Of a stretch of DNA of 64,000 bases, positions 10,388-21,047 are shown in pieces. The stretch spans positions 94,231,434-94,295,433 of the forward strand of contig OY754331.1 in the NCBI GenBank assembly GCA_963573305.1, read 5' to 3'. Each line of letters opens with the position of its first letter. The stretch's first letter is position 1. A program made the position numbers and the translations under genes. Below the pieces are notes generated by a model. That model saw only the letters and a list, made by a program, of their open reading frames with translations. It did no database searches and was not told the DNA's origin. Source of the DNA: Pyrrhosoma nymphula. Lineage: Eukaryota > Arthropoda > Insecta > Odonata > Coenagrionidae.

Positions 10388-11857
10388 CTTATATTTTACG
10401 GAGTCACTGTATATTGCCCAATCCCATACATTTATGGTATTAAAAACAATATTTTATAATTTTCAGCCTATTTTCTGGATTTTCAATCAACCCCCTTGGT
10501 AGGCTTACGAAGCTAATTTCGGGATTCTTGTTCGGCCGAAAAGAGGTTTCACATGCCGACAGGCCTAATATCTTTAGATTTTGTAAATACAAGGATACTT
10601 CCGTGAATAGGATGGGCATCGATTAATCGTGGCTCTTTCTCAAGACGGTAAACAATGAACGGATTATTACTTTTTTAATATACAGAGATGCATGCACTTC
10701 AAATTTCCCAGGAACTGCATTCAAATAATGACTTTTGTGACTCAATTTTTCGTTCAATAGTGAACATGATATGAGTAGAAAAGAGATCGTAACTGTTTCC
10801 GAGATTATGTAAAAAATAGTTGCTATGACTTTTCAGCGGAGCAACATATTATATTGAAGGGAAGCGTGTATCGTGGGGGAGAGGAAGATATAAGATTCCA
10901 GCACAAAAAATATCACGTAATGATAACATATTTCTTTTCCCACCTCATGTTTATTTCAATTAAAGGAATTTAACTTTTCATTCATGGCGTGGAATTGCTT
11001 ACTTTCGGATGATATTCATCGTAAAAACATATAAAGCCCAGAATATTTCTGCACCAAGCCAATTTAATGTCTGTCGCCAGAACATTTTCATCTGCTCGAA
11101 GGCAGATCCTATGGCTGTCAAAGCTAATGTGATGAGTAAAACTATGCCACAAGACTGGAACTTCGTTAAAATGGAAATAATTTAAATTCGCGTGCTTTTT
11201 TCTGGGTAAAAAAACAATTTGCATACCCTGTCTGATAAGATGTTTTCTGTGTGAATGTGATATGCTGAACTGATGAGTCCAGCGATGAAGATTACCAGCT
11301 GCAATGGAGTGCCTGTGGCAGATCATGGACCAAAAAGTCTTAGCAGTCCGCTCTGCCAGATTAAGATCCTTCTAGCCGTCCAGAGTTAACCAACCCTTCT
11401 TCTCTTTAAACCCTTAGAAGTGTTCCCTAACCATCACCAGTAGTTTTTCTCGGTCAAAATTTCTAGCACAGAATGTGGGGCACCCTCAGCTGAAGTCTCA
11501 AAGTGATATCAGTGGTTTACCTATTGGATGATTAATGATCTCAACAGACCACCTTTTTCAACCATATTCATTACGAAAGATATACCGTGGAATTTCTGTT
11601 TTGATGCTTACTCTTACGCGACCGCGGCAATCGATCACAACATCCCCCTTGTTCCACCACCCTTTCATGCTTACCCCATTCATGAAATCACTCTCTTTGC
11701 GTGCGAGGGCTAATAAGTTTTGCTACAGCTGTAACGGGCCTACACACCTTCCCGTGTGTATCTAATAATGCAATGATTATGGTTCGAATTCCGTATAAGT
11801 CTTGTGCTGTTTTTACGGTATAATACCACATTTTAGTGTAATGAATTTAATATATTT
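10388..11857. other. no supported feature
   Basis: Contains a 114-codon minus-strand ORF at 10982-11326 (His/Phe-rich, unrecognised) with a GTAAGC donor-like site near its end and several possible acceptors. None gives a phase that fits the signal-peptide exon upstream of it. Otherwise AT-rich filler. Confidence 0.4.
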
Positions 11858-12012
11858 TCAAATTATTGCAAAGTGATACTCGGGCTCTGAATCAGGTAAT
11901 AGTGTGCATTGTACTAAGGATGTTTTCCTGATCAATTCGGTTGGAAAAACTTCCATTTTTATGGTGTAAGTCATCATGAGTTCCTTTGTAAATTTGATCT
12001 CGAAATTATGAT
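11858..12012 (-). CDS. possible second exon after the signal-peptide exon (tentative)
   Basis: About 140 bp downstream of the signal exon at 12155-12264, same strand, lies an open frame ending in TGA at 11858-11860. If the acceptor is the AG at 12013-12014 (…ATTAACAAAG), the phase-1 junction makes an Asp codon and the frame stays open for 50 residues. The predicted chain is beta-like and has a single Cys (motifs HNFEIKF, MMTYTIKMEVF, LVQCTLLP). The acceptor has a weak pyrimidine tract, the product matches no family I know, and no equivalent exon was found beside the paralogue at 40.9 kb. Treat as a hypothesis. Confidence 0.25.
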
Positions 12013-12154
12013 CTTTGTTAATGAGGAATATCGCATTACGAGACATTCATTGGGATATTTCTTAAGATGTCGGTAATGATTTGATATATTTTACACAATA
12101 CGCTAAGTGCCTGTTACTGTAATAATATTAGTAAAAATTCAACGGTTTACAAAC

Positions 12155-12264
12155 CTGTTGAACTTAGCTGCGGGCTGCTTGGAAGCTCATCATTGTTGTC
12201 GGTGGCTATCACAGTGATCAGAAGTAGTATACAGGCTAGCACTGCACACTTATTCATATTTATC
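12155..12264 (-). CDS. signal-peptide exon of a secreted protein, copy A
   Basis: A splice acceptor (TTTACACAG, 12265-12267) is followed by a 7-nt leader and an ATG at 12255-12257. The exon encodes 34 residues plus one base and ends at a GT donor (CAACAG|GTTTGT), giving a phase-1 intron. The peptide starts MNKC, has a hydrophobic core LACILLLITVIA, then an acidic stretch TDNNDELP and a Ser-rich end. That is a textbook secretory signal followed by the start of a propeptide. The exon at 40854-40969 has the same borders, phase and residue pattern, which argues strongly against chance. Acceptor-before-ATG implies a separate 5' UTR exon. The mature product is unknown. A venom, salivary or antimicrobial peptide would fit, but nothing in sight proves it. 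Confidence 0.65.
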
Positions 12265-13077
12265 CTGTGTAAATAAATAGAAATCAGCTATGATTCAATC
12301 GCTCATCACCTACTATTTTCAGTTTGAAAATGACATTTCAATCCAAATAGAAGATGGTTTTATATTTTTAACTTAATAAGCAGAGTATTTCAATCTAAAC
12401 TGTTACATATTTTGTTGCTATAGTAAAGTGTTTACATGAAGTTATAATCAATAAAATTATTTCAATATCAATGGAATCAATAAAACAATTTTGTATTCAA
12501 ATTGTCTTTTTCAGTTATGCAACATTCCAGTGGCTGCAAACTGGTGAAATATTCTTAAAAATATTAATAAAATAAGACTACTGGGAAAGTGAGGTTTTTA
12601 CCATGCAGTTACTGGAAAAGTATCCTACAAAATAACTACCCGAAAAAAATATGGAAGATGAGTACAATATTCATTATTTGTAAAAATTATGTAAATTTAA
12701 GAACATTTTGAATGTAAATCTACTTACGCTGAATAGGATTCAAGCACTTCCGTCCCGAAAAAAATATTTATGTAGACTAAGGTATTTTTTGTAATTTTTT
12801 ACGGTGGGAAGGATTCAGGAGTGGAAGAATGCCCTCACTAGACGTTGCCAAATATGCTATCATACGGAGTGGAGAAATGAGCAATACTAGGTAATGAGTC
12901 GTAGTTGCGATAGCTGTGGCAATATAGCATGTAGAAGCACTAGGTGAAGACGACTGAGACTGAAGTTTTGTAGGTTAAAGTCCTCACTTTAATTTCACAT
13001 TGACCCTTCCCAACTCACTAGCTACGAACTTCCTCAATCCTTGATATCAGAGTCATACAGATATTTGAAACGGATTA
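12265..13077. other. no recognisable feature; would hold the 5' UTR intron of the 12.2-kb gene
   Basis: AT-rich. The acceptor at 12265-12267 implies an upstream non-coding exon, but no promoter or donor stands out. Confidence 0.4.
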
Positions 13078-14580
13078 ATAATAATAATAATTTAATTGCT
13101 CTTGGACTTTTATGTCCTTTGGAACATTTTATAGCAGTAAAATATTAATCAAAGTACAAAAATATCAATAAAATACAGCTTGATCAATCCATCCTACATT
13201 TTATTGAAGATCTCCCTCAATTGAGAGATTGGCTAAAATTATTTTATTCTGTTTGGTACAGAGTTTTGGGGTACCTATAAACTTAATCCCCAAGTTAGAA
13301 ACATAGTACATTCAGAAGTAAATGAAAGTAAATCTTCTCATTTGGTAAAAGAAACAAGTTTTATACATTTTCAATAATAAAGTAAAATACTGGATGATTA
13401 AATAATGTGCAGTAAGTCCTTTTTTTCCGCCTCTATCTCATGTCCTCTTCTGATCTTTTTCTTACAAAATGAAATAATAACATTTTCAAATGACATGATA
13501 AATGGTTTTGTGTACTTTCCCATAGCGAAATAAAAATTAATAATGAGGTGATGTGCAGTAGTAGGTGTTCTTTTCTTCGCCTCCTTCATATCAACTTCTG
13601 CACTTGCTTTACAAAAGTGTATATATATCCTGTATTTTTACATTAAGGCATCTTCTTCTTTCTTCATTTCGCCTCCTTCAGGATAAGTTCTTACTCTCCT
13701 TTCCATCTCAGTTTCCTTTTGACGGCCGGGATTTGCAGGCTCTCCTTCGTGAAGTTAATAATGATCTGTGGGTCTTTCTCCAATAGTTTCCCTAATTTTT
13801 CGTACAAGGGATGTTGTTCCTTTGTTGCTTATTTCAACATGTCTCTTTCCTCTTCGTAATTGTGACATTCGTGGAGTCTATGGTGCACCGTATCTTCCTG
13901 ATTTCCACACCTGCATTCGCTTGTTTTAGATTTGCCTATTTTCTTTAGGTAGGACATGAAGTTTCCATACCCTGTCAATGTTTCCATTATTTTTGGATTC
14001 ATTTTGAATGTAATTTCTAACCTGTCTTTTATTTCTGGGAAGAACTGGTAGGTGATTCTTCCTTTATTACTATTGGTCCAGCGAGTCTGCCATTCTTCTA
14101 TAAGGATTGACCTAATGTTCTATTTTATTCTACTTAATGGTTCAATTAATTAATTAATTAAGCTCCAATTTCATTCTGATAATGGCTGTTCTCCCTTTCA
14201 TTTTTAGGTCTGAAAAATCTTTCCCTTCTATTATGGCAAGTGTTGTTGGGAGTATGCCCGTTATGGTCGTCAGGGCTTGGTTGCTGACTGTTCGATAGAC
14301 TGATATCATTCCAAGGAGGCAGCACCTTTGTGCCTCGCTTAGTTTTCTTTCAATTCCGCCTAAGGCTAGCTTTCGCCCCAAATTTCACAGTCATAGGATA
14401 AAATTGGCAATGCCACTGTTGAATAAAGTATTTGGAGTTTGTGTGGGTTTATTTCGTAGTGAATCTTGCAATATCTACGAAGGGTCTGGAATGTTATTTT
14501 CACCTCTGCCACGGTATAGTTGATATGTGAATGGAAGGACAATTTCTCATTAAAAGTTATGCCAAGTTATTTATATAAGT
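13078..14580 (-). pseudogene. R1-like LINE, ORF2 C-terminal half and 3' UTR, broken
   Basis: Reading the minus strand downward from 14571, the frame shows LGITFNEKLSFHSHI, then LYSTVALPILSYDCEIWG, then after a one-base frameshift near 14381 RKLALGGIERKLSEAQR and VYRTVSNQALTTITGILP. Stops and a short TTAA repeat (about 14148-14160) interrupt it. It resumes with WQTRWTNSNKGRITYQFFP, TGYGNFMSYL, a zinc-knuckle segment CRCGNQEDTVHHRLHEC and YEEERDML. This order (RT thumb, W-x3-W-x-S-x-K-G-R, CCHC) is typical of the R1 clade of non-LTR retrotransposons. The 3' UTR runs to a (TAA)n tail at about 13078. The palm with YADD is absent, so the copy is 5'-truncated and dead. Confidence 0.85.
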
Positions 14581-15536
14581 TATTATAAAAGTTATTGATC
14601 TCTCGTGGAGTAAACATACATATTCGAGAAATTACCGGCCAAGCTAATCGTAAATTGGGATTTGTTAAAAGAGTACTTGGCAAGTGCGACGATAAAGTTA
14701 GGGAAATCTGCTACTTCTCCCTCGTTAGACCCCTCTTGGAATATGCTGCCAGTATTTGGGATCTTTATGAGATAGGCTTGGAAACTGAGTTAGAACGCGT
14801 GCAGCGAAGATCGGAAAGATACGTTAAATGTCGTTATGATAATCTCGTTAGTGTTACGTACCTTTTGCATGAACTGGGATGGGAAATGCTTTCACTCCGT
14901 CGATAAAAATTTAGACTCAATATATTATGTAAGTTCCAAACCGGTGTATTCTCTGACAACGTTGATAATATTTTACGAAATCCGACATACTACGGTAGAT
15001 CAGATCATGAGAATAAAATTAGGAAACTAGACTGCAGAACGGACAGATCTCAAACGTAAGTTTTTCCCACTAACGATAAGGGACCATAACAGCTGCCAAT
15101 GAGACTAGGTTTTTCGATAGGTAGTGTAGCTCTTAGTAGTAGTAGTACTCCCTAATATTTGAATCCTTATCAGTTACCTAGTACTAACAGCACGCCGTGC
15201 ATTTTGTCTGCATAAGTCTTGAGTCTCTGTCCATTTGTGTAGTTGCAAAAAACGTATATATTAACGGTCCCTCTCCATTGTGAGCATATCTGTAGTATAG
15301 GTGTGGTTGCAAAGTACATATGTATTGGCGGTCCATCTCCATTGTGAGCATTTATGCAGTGTAGTGCATGCTTGTGAGGCTTCGCTTTGTGGCAAGCATT
15401 AGCGATTTATGCTAATTCAACATTAGTCGTAGTTACACTAACTTTAGGGCATAGTGTAATGCATGTTGGTGAATACTCACCCCCTGCCACACACCCCTGA
15501 GGTGGCTTGCAGGGTATTTTGTAGATATAGATGTAG
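14581..15536 (+). pseudogene. CR1-like LINE, RT C-terminus, 3' UTR and tail
   Basis: From 14595 the frame gives IREITGQANRKLGFVKRVLG, YFSLVRPLLEYAASIWD, LERVQRRSERYVKCRYD and LLHELGWEMLSLRR, the thumb region of a CR1/Jockey-type RT. A stop at the RR-x-L step and a later frameshift break it, but the frame can be followed (NILCKFQTGVFSDNV, then KRKFFPLTIRDHNSC) to a TGA at 15100-15102. The 3' UTR carries a 64-bp tandem repeat. It ends in CACCCCCTGCCACACACCCC, GAGGTGGCTTGCAGGG and GTAGATATAGATGTAG, the same tail seen inverted at 63947-64000. The piece abuts the opposite-strand LINE at 13078-14580. Confidence 0.85.
15238..15352. repeat. 64-bp tandem duplication in a LINE 3' UTR
   Basis: GTTGCAAA…CGGTCC[CA]TCTCCATTGTGAGCAT occurs at 15241-15288 and again at 15306-15350, offset 64 bp. 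Confidence 0.75.
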
Positions 15537-15904
15537 CTGTACTCCTTTCTACAAATGACTTTCATATGAGCCATCATAAGTTGGCCGAATGCTGCGCGCA
15601 TTTTCTGCAACCCTTCTCTGGCCTCCACTTTCTTTGCAACGGTTTGCTTTTCCGAGGCCTGATAGTGACATATGACATGTGACATATGACATCGTGACCT
15701 CAAATTTTTTCATTTTCAAACTTTTCTTTTAAGGCGCATAGTCCGAGCCTTATCCTTAGAGCCGAGGGCTCTATTGATGTCCTATCGTCCTCCCCTTTTT
15801 CCACTGTCGTCTAAAAGGTTTTGCCCATCTTTCGCCATGATTGGCACTTGTTACTCACCCGGAACCCCGTAGAGGTAGAGGCAGGTCTGACTCTCTCTTT
15901 CACT
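15537..15904. other. no recognisable feature
   Basis: Nothing beyond a short run of TGACATATGACATGTGACAT-like microrepeats near 15665-15690. Confidence 0.5.
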
Positions 15905-16260
15905 CAGATTTAGGCGAGATTTTAACCCTAGGTACATATTAATAGCTTTCACTCGAAATAAGACTTTTGCGGCATAGCAATAAATCGTTTTCGAGAAAAT
16001 CAGTTTTTAATGTGTCCACTACGAGTTCCGGACTCCCGGGTGCATTTTTAAGACTTAGCGACTCGGAGGGTATTTCACATCTCTAACAATTTTCTTTAAA
16101 CTGCACTGGGGGAACGCACTTATACATGTAGCCTGGGTTTGGTGGTCCTAGCGTTAGTGGCAGTCAGGAAAACGCCAACTTCAGGTTTGCGACCACGTTT
16201 TTTTAAGGGGCTTAGTTTAAAATCAATGGTCTGCGAGTTTACTTCGTAGAATGAATGAAT

Positions 16261-16303
16261 TTTAGGCAAAATGCAATATAACCAAGTTTTCATTTTGCCT
16301 AAA
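16261..16303. repeat. 13-bp inverted repeat (hairpin) inside a satellite unit
   Basis: TTTAGGCAAAATG at 16261-16273 and its exact reverse complement CATTTTGCCTAAA at 16291-16303 are separated by 17 nt. Confidence 0.85.
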
Positions 16304-16572
16304 AAGGGGCTTAGTTTCTCCGATTTAGGCGAAATTTTAACTGGGTACGTATTATTAGCACACACTTGAAATAAGATTTTCGCTGCACATCAATAAACCG
16401 TTTCCGAGAAAATCAGTTTGTGATGTGTTGACTGCGAGTTCCGGACTCCTGGGTGCGTTTTTAATCCGTAACGACTCAGAGGGAATGGAATATCTACGAT
16501 GATTTTCAATAGATTTTCCTTAAAGTACATGCATATTTGACCAAGTTTTAGTGACTCTACATCAACAAATTA

Positions 16573-16612
16573 CCATGTAAGCCACCACAGGGGTGTGTGG
16601 CAGGGGGTGACC
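16573..16612 (-). mobile_element. short LINE 3'-tail fragment
   Basis: CCACCACAGGGGTGTGTGGC and the following GGGGGTGA are the reverse complement of the tail of the LINE at 14581-15536 and match the window end at 63967-64000. It interrupts the satellite repeat. Only about 40 bp remain. Confidence 0.5.
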
Positions 16613-16790
16613 CTACCGTGAGTCGGGAAAACGCCAATTTCCGGTTCGCAACCACCTTTTTTTAAGGTGCTTAGTAACTCCGATTTAGGCGACATTTTAA
16701 CACTGGGTACATATTAATTACACACACTCAAAATAAGATTTTTGCCGCACAGCAGTAACCGGTTTCCGATAAAATTCGGGAAAACCAGTT

Positions 16791-19545
16791 GTCGCGCTTT
16801 TTTTCTATCTCAGGAACGATATGTACCACTGTCACTATATTTGGGTGAGAGTGGGCACTAATCACGGTAACACCCGTCACAAAATTTTGTATGAAGCTCG
16901 TGCGTGAAATCGCAGTTTGTAAATTTCTGAAAAATCTTCAGTCGAAGACGGGCGCTACGACTGCGGCCGCCCCGCCAGCGGCTTGGCGGGCGATGACTGG
17001 GGAAGACTGATGGGGTCTATCGACGGCGCCCGGGCTTGGGGAGCACACACTACATCTACATCTAGAGCTACTAAATACGTCTACATTCGTCAGAGAAATA
17101 GTCACATCTCCATCCTACTAAAACACAGAGCAAAATTGATAACAAGGACAACAATAACATAACAAATGGGTCTAAAAAGAAACAAAAGATAGATACAAAC
17201 AAGGGCCCCAAGAGCATAGTGAGTTGGTGTAACGAATGTTTTCTCGAAGCAACAATCTCCTCAAACTGTCAGCCCTCTATGAACTTTTTCTATTTCCGCT
17301 TGAAGGCTATCAAACCTTATGGACATAATCATGCTATTCCCGGCGAAAAAAATAGTATGGTTATTTTTTAAGTTCAAAGCACTGCATTGCAAAAGAAATT
17401 ATACAGTCGTCTCCTTTCAAAAACCATGAAAACCTATGACTTTTCACTTACTCTAAGATTCACTTACCTTCCCATCTTCTCATCCATAAAGGCTATGATA
17501 TCCTGGGTACCTTTCTCTATTCAACTGCAATTCAATTCTGCGATTGGTTCACACAGCACTTTTCACAGGTCTGGACAAAAGAAACATCACTCAGCTTTCA
17601 AACGATGGGTAGAATTGGTTGCGTTAGCGATCAGAACCAACATCTATTTTCTCCCAAACACTCTTCTACCCTCCTTAGACAGAGCAAACGAATATCACCA
17701 ATAGACGACGACAATAGGTGAGACTACGTAGAGATGGGAAAAGGAAAAGATTGAAACAAACAGTGTAAAGTGAGGACTGGCAAATAAACAAGTTAACCTT
17801 CTGGTTCAATTAGCTGGTAGTTGGCGAATGAGTGGCTTCGATCCGAGCTGGTAAGATCGTGTTGGTCGGCCCAAACTTATAGGCTTAATCAATCCTCCTT
17901 GCACTGTGGACTGCTTGTATGGATAGTGAAGGATCATTCTACGACATCCACCGCTGAGTAAGACTGGGGCCCCTTTTTGCAGAGACAGTCGGACGATTCG
18001 CAGTTTCACGTCCTCATTCCCAAGTTCAGCCTTGTGCGGATTTAGGACTATCTGTGAGCACAATTAGAGCAGCAGTCGATAATGTTCTTCCAGAAAATGT
18101 GGAGCGTTATATGACCTCCCTCAACCAAAAGTGGACTAATATATGCGAGAAATATATTTAAATATGTATCACTCGATGGAAGGGGGAGGGTGTTTGGCTG
18201 CGTTCAGCTCGGTTCCAAGTGTTCTTCCTGGGCTCATTATGACGAGACCTTAGTTTAACTGGATCACCCCTTATCCTATTCACCCAGCTGACAAGAGAGT
18301 GGAAAACACAGGTTGTATAGGTCATGGTATTACTAATACAAGGTAGGTCGTTCCCGTGACCAAAATGAGACTCTTCTGCGCATCACGTCACGCGGATTGC
18401 AGCGGTAGCAGCAGACGACTCGCTAAATGTATGGAGCTAAGAAAATCGTGATTTATATCTTTATTTTCGGCAACAGGGACAGTAAAGAATATCACTACCG
18501 TAAAGTTTTTGGTTGGGAGAAACATCAAACAATACTTTAATCTCACAGTAGTAATATTTGGACGAAAATCCATGGACTCAATATTAAAGCACCGTTCGTG
18601 AACTACTGATGAGTAAATGCTACCGAATAAACATGGAAGCCACGTTCTTGAGGCAGTAAGCATAAATGCGACTGATTGTGAACTAGGATTCTCGGTATTT
18701 AATAATTCTTAGAAGTAGGGAGCAGTAGCAACCTCCTTACCGAATAGAAATTTTTTTAACCCAACGCAAGTTAGCGAAATACCGGGAATGTTGCAGTTCA
18801 TTCTCCAAACTTTTCCAGTTCCAAAATGTACCCGTGCATGGTAGTGTACGTCATTTCACTTTTCTTCGTCATTGCATTAATATTTGACAATCACATGAGT
18901 AATTGATTCAAATGTCAAAAACTTATCCCCGATCTCAACTAAGCTTTGAGAAGTCAAAGCGTCGACGCTCCGTACGTCTAGAAAATTTTTATTCTACCGT
19001 ACCGTCATAATTAACAAATTTTGACAATAAAGAGCCAGTTTATCGTATTTTTACGTAGTTATCAGCAGGGATTAGCAATGATCAACTTCCAGTTTTCAGA
19101 AAATTGTTTCACCAGAAATTATTACTCTTTGATTCAGTTTATATGGAATCTTCAAACCACGAATTTCTGCTCGGGTTAGGCGGTGGCTGTTTAGTCCCAA
19201 TAGTCATTTTATTATTATACATTAAGATACGCTAACGTATTATGTTATCTAATTTACATATTAACGTACATACATAAGTCACATATTAACACCCGCAACA
19301 AACAAAAGCCCATTCTACAATAAGTTTGCTACGGTAAATTTTACAATTGTACCTTACAATTGGATTTTGGTAATTTTTACAATTGAACATTATGCAATTC
19401 TGAAAAATAATACTATAAAAGGGGATTTTTCCTAGCGAGATTTGGCATCACAAAAAATACTCAATTTAAGGGAAAATTGTTGTCTGTGTCATCATCATTG
19501 GTACATAGTCGCATTCTCAACAAATTTCTTCCTTGTGGGTTGAGC
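16791..19545. other. no supported gene; GC-rich island near 16930-17045
   Basis: About 110 bp at 16930-17045 are markedly GC-rich in an AT-rich setting and contain CCCGCCA/TGGCGGG, a 7-bp hairpin at about 16969-16990. It could be a CpG-island remnant or foreign insert; nothing identifies it. ORFs at 17387-17704, 17806-18063 and 18388-18663 show no domain. Confidence 0.4.
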
Positions 19546-19572
19546 CCGAGGCACGTGAAACGTTGCGATGTT
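19546..19572 (+). other. degenerate hammerhead-like / PLE terminal motif
   Basis: GAGCCCGAGGCACGTGAAAC resembles the stem II-GAAAC half of the motif seen at 44678 and elsewhere, but a proper CTGANGA is missing. Weak alone; listed for completeness. Confidence 0.22.
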
Positions 19573-20301
19573 GATCAAGATGAAGCTGGCCTCAAGCATA
19601 TACTGCTAACAGCTTCTAAAGGGGGAATTGTAGGAGACATAATGACAACCAAATGTTATGCTTGCTATTTATGCAGGATAAAACATTTATTTCACATAGG
19701 TACGTGAAACCGTATGGTTAATTTAGAGTTATTACATTATCAGCGGCAAAACAAATTAAATACAATGGTTAAGGATGAGACAAGAATGAACTTCCGATTG
19801 CTTGAGCATACAACATCAACAAAGGTCATTTGAGTCATTTATCCAAACATTCCACAGTGGTGTCATAGGTTCTCATGTGGTCAGGGTCTCCTGTTGTAAT
19901 TCCTCAACTACACACATTTGCCATAGACTAACCAGGACACGAAAAGAAAGACACAGAAAAAATGTAGACATATACATTTATAACACAAATGCAGACATAA
20001 AGAAACAACAAAAATGCAGACAGTATACGAGTCTCAGACTGTGGAGAAATACTTATATTAACTGCACCAACAGAAAATGTAATAGGTATCACTTACTTTT
20101 GATACATCCTATAAAAATATTTCCAACAAATCTACTGAAAAAAGGCTATCAGAAGACACCATATTAGCAAAAAAACTTTTCGTGGCAAACAGAGTGAAAA
20201 ATTAACAATGTTAAACGTGTTAGCAGACCTTTAATGTAAACTCCAAACTATCAAATAAACCTAAAAAATTGCAAACGTTTGGATATAAGAATTTCGAGTA
20301 A

Positions 20302-21047
20302 AGCCCGTATGACACTTCCCAATTTATTGGCCAATGAATTGGCGCGCAATATTGTTGAGAATATTGTGCGTTACGTACCGCATGGCACGCATCAATATTG
20401 GCACCAATATTGCCCATAACAATGCTCTAATGTCCCGCAAGGGAACACCCCTTCTATATTCTATTTCTATATTCATGGGAACACCACATATAAGTTAACA
20501 AAAGAGCATCACGAGACGCTGGTTTGTTTACTACGAGCATTAGAAAGGGAGGCGGTGAAAATATTATTTATTAAATAACCATTGCTAGGAGCTGCAAAAA
20601 TATTCAGCATTGCAAAGCACCTAAAAATTAATGTAGAAGAAGCGGCACTTATATGTGCTGCAGCTAATATAAAACGTAAACTCTTATTTTTGTAACGTGT
20701 TGACTTCACGTTGTACAAGCGTTCATGCGATTTGTATGCTTCAATTAATAAAGTTACGACTTCTTTCGTCCACATTTTATAGTAATCGTTGTATATTCGT
20801 AACGTTCTATAACAAACCGGATGTTTTGCGAAGAGATTCTTGTTTTGGCCGCTAGGAGTCAACAAAACTGACTTCTGATTGGAGATTGGCCGGGAGAAAA
20901 TAGAACCCGTTCTAAATTCCAAATTGGGCGAGAAATTGAGTCCAATATTGTGAAAGGGAGATTGGACGAGAAATTGGCGTGTGTCAGGTGGACCACAATC
21001 CAATATCCAATGGATTGGCCAATAAATTGGGAAGTGTCATACGGGCT
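20302..21047. mobile_element. PIF/Harbinger element, non-autonomous, TAA target duplication
   Basis: The ends are AGCCCGTATGACACTTCCCA and its reverse complement, continuing as a longer inverted repeat (AATTTATTGGCCAAT). They are flanked by a perfect TAA on both sides (20299-20301, 21048-21050), the 3-bp TWA duplication of PIF/Harbinger. The subterminal region repeats CAATATTG-type motifs. The 746-bp body has no DDE transposase but keeps a minus-strand segment like the Myb/SANT accessory protein of Harbinger elements (separate entry). It is thus an internal-deletion derivative rather than an anonymous MITE. Confidence 0.85.
20650..20775 (-). pseudogene. Myb/SANT-like fragment of a Harbinger ORF2 protein
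   Basis: Within a 164-codon minus-strand ORF, translation from the ATG at 20773-20775 gives MWTKEVVTLLIEAYKSHERL followed by YNVKSTRYKNKS. This matches the Myb/SANT (MADF-like) pattern W-[ST]-x2-E-x2-x-L-I-x2-Y-x4-x-L-[WY]-x-[VI]. In Harbinger transposons a separate Myb-like protein binds the TIR and imports the transposase. Here only the first helices are recognisable and the chain then loses similarity, so the gene is a truncated relic. The rest of the ORF runs through the TIR-proximal DNA and is not real protein. Confidence 0.6.

Larger units (their letters stand above)
15906..16790. repeat. satellite-like repeat, three diverged tandem units
   Basis: The segment GATTTAGGCGA…TTTTAAC…GGGTAC[AG]TATTA, followed by AAATAAGA[CT]TTT and CGTTT[TC]CGAGAAAATCAG, starts at 15906, 16321 and 16681. 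This gives units of about 415 and 360 bp plus a partial third. Units 1 and 2 also share GAGTTCCGGACTCC and ACGACTC[AG]GAGGG-type motifs, and GAAAACGCCAA recurs at 16166 and 16627. By eye the copies are about 75-80% alike. No ORF crosses them. Confidence 0.75.

Noticed and set aside
10982..11326. Downstream exon of the 12.2-kb secreted-peptide gene
   Set aside because: Possible acceptors give the wrong phase or an immediate stop, and there is no signature of a known protein.
11781..11793. B-box-like GGTTCGAATTCCG as a tRNA
   Set aside because: No A box, acceptor pairing or terminator around it.
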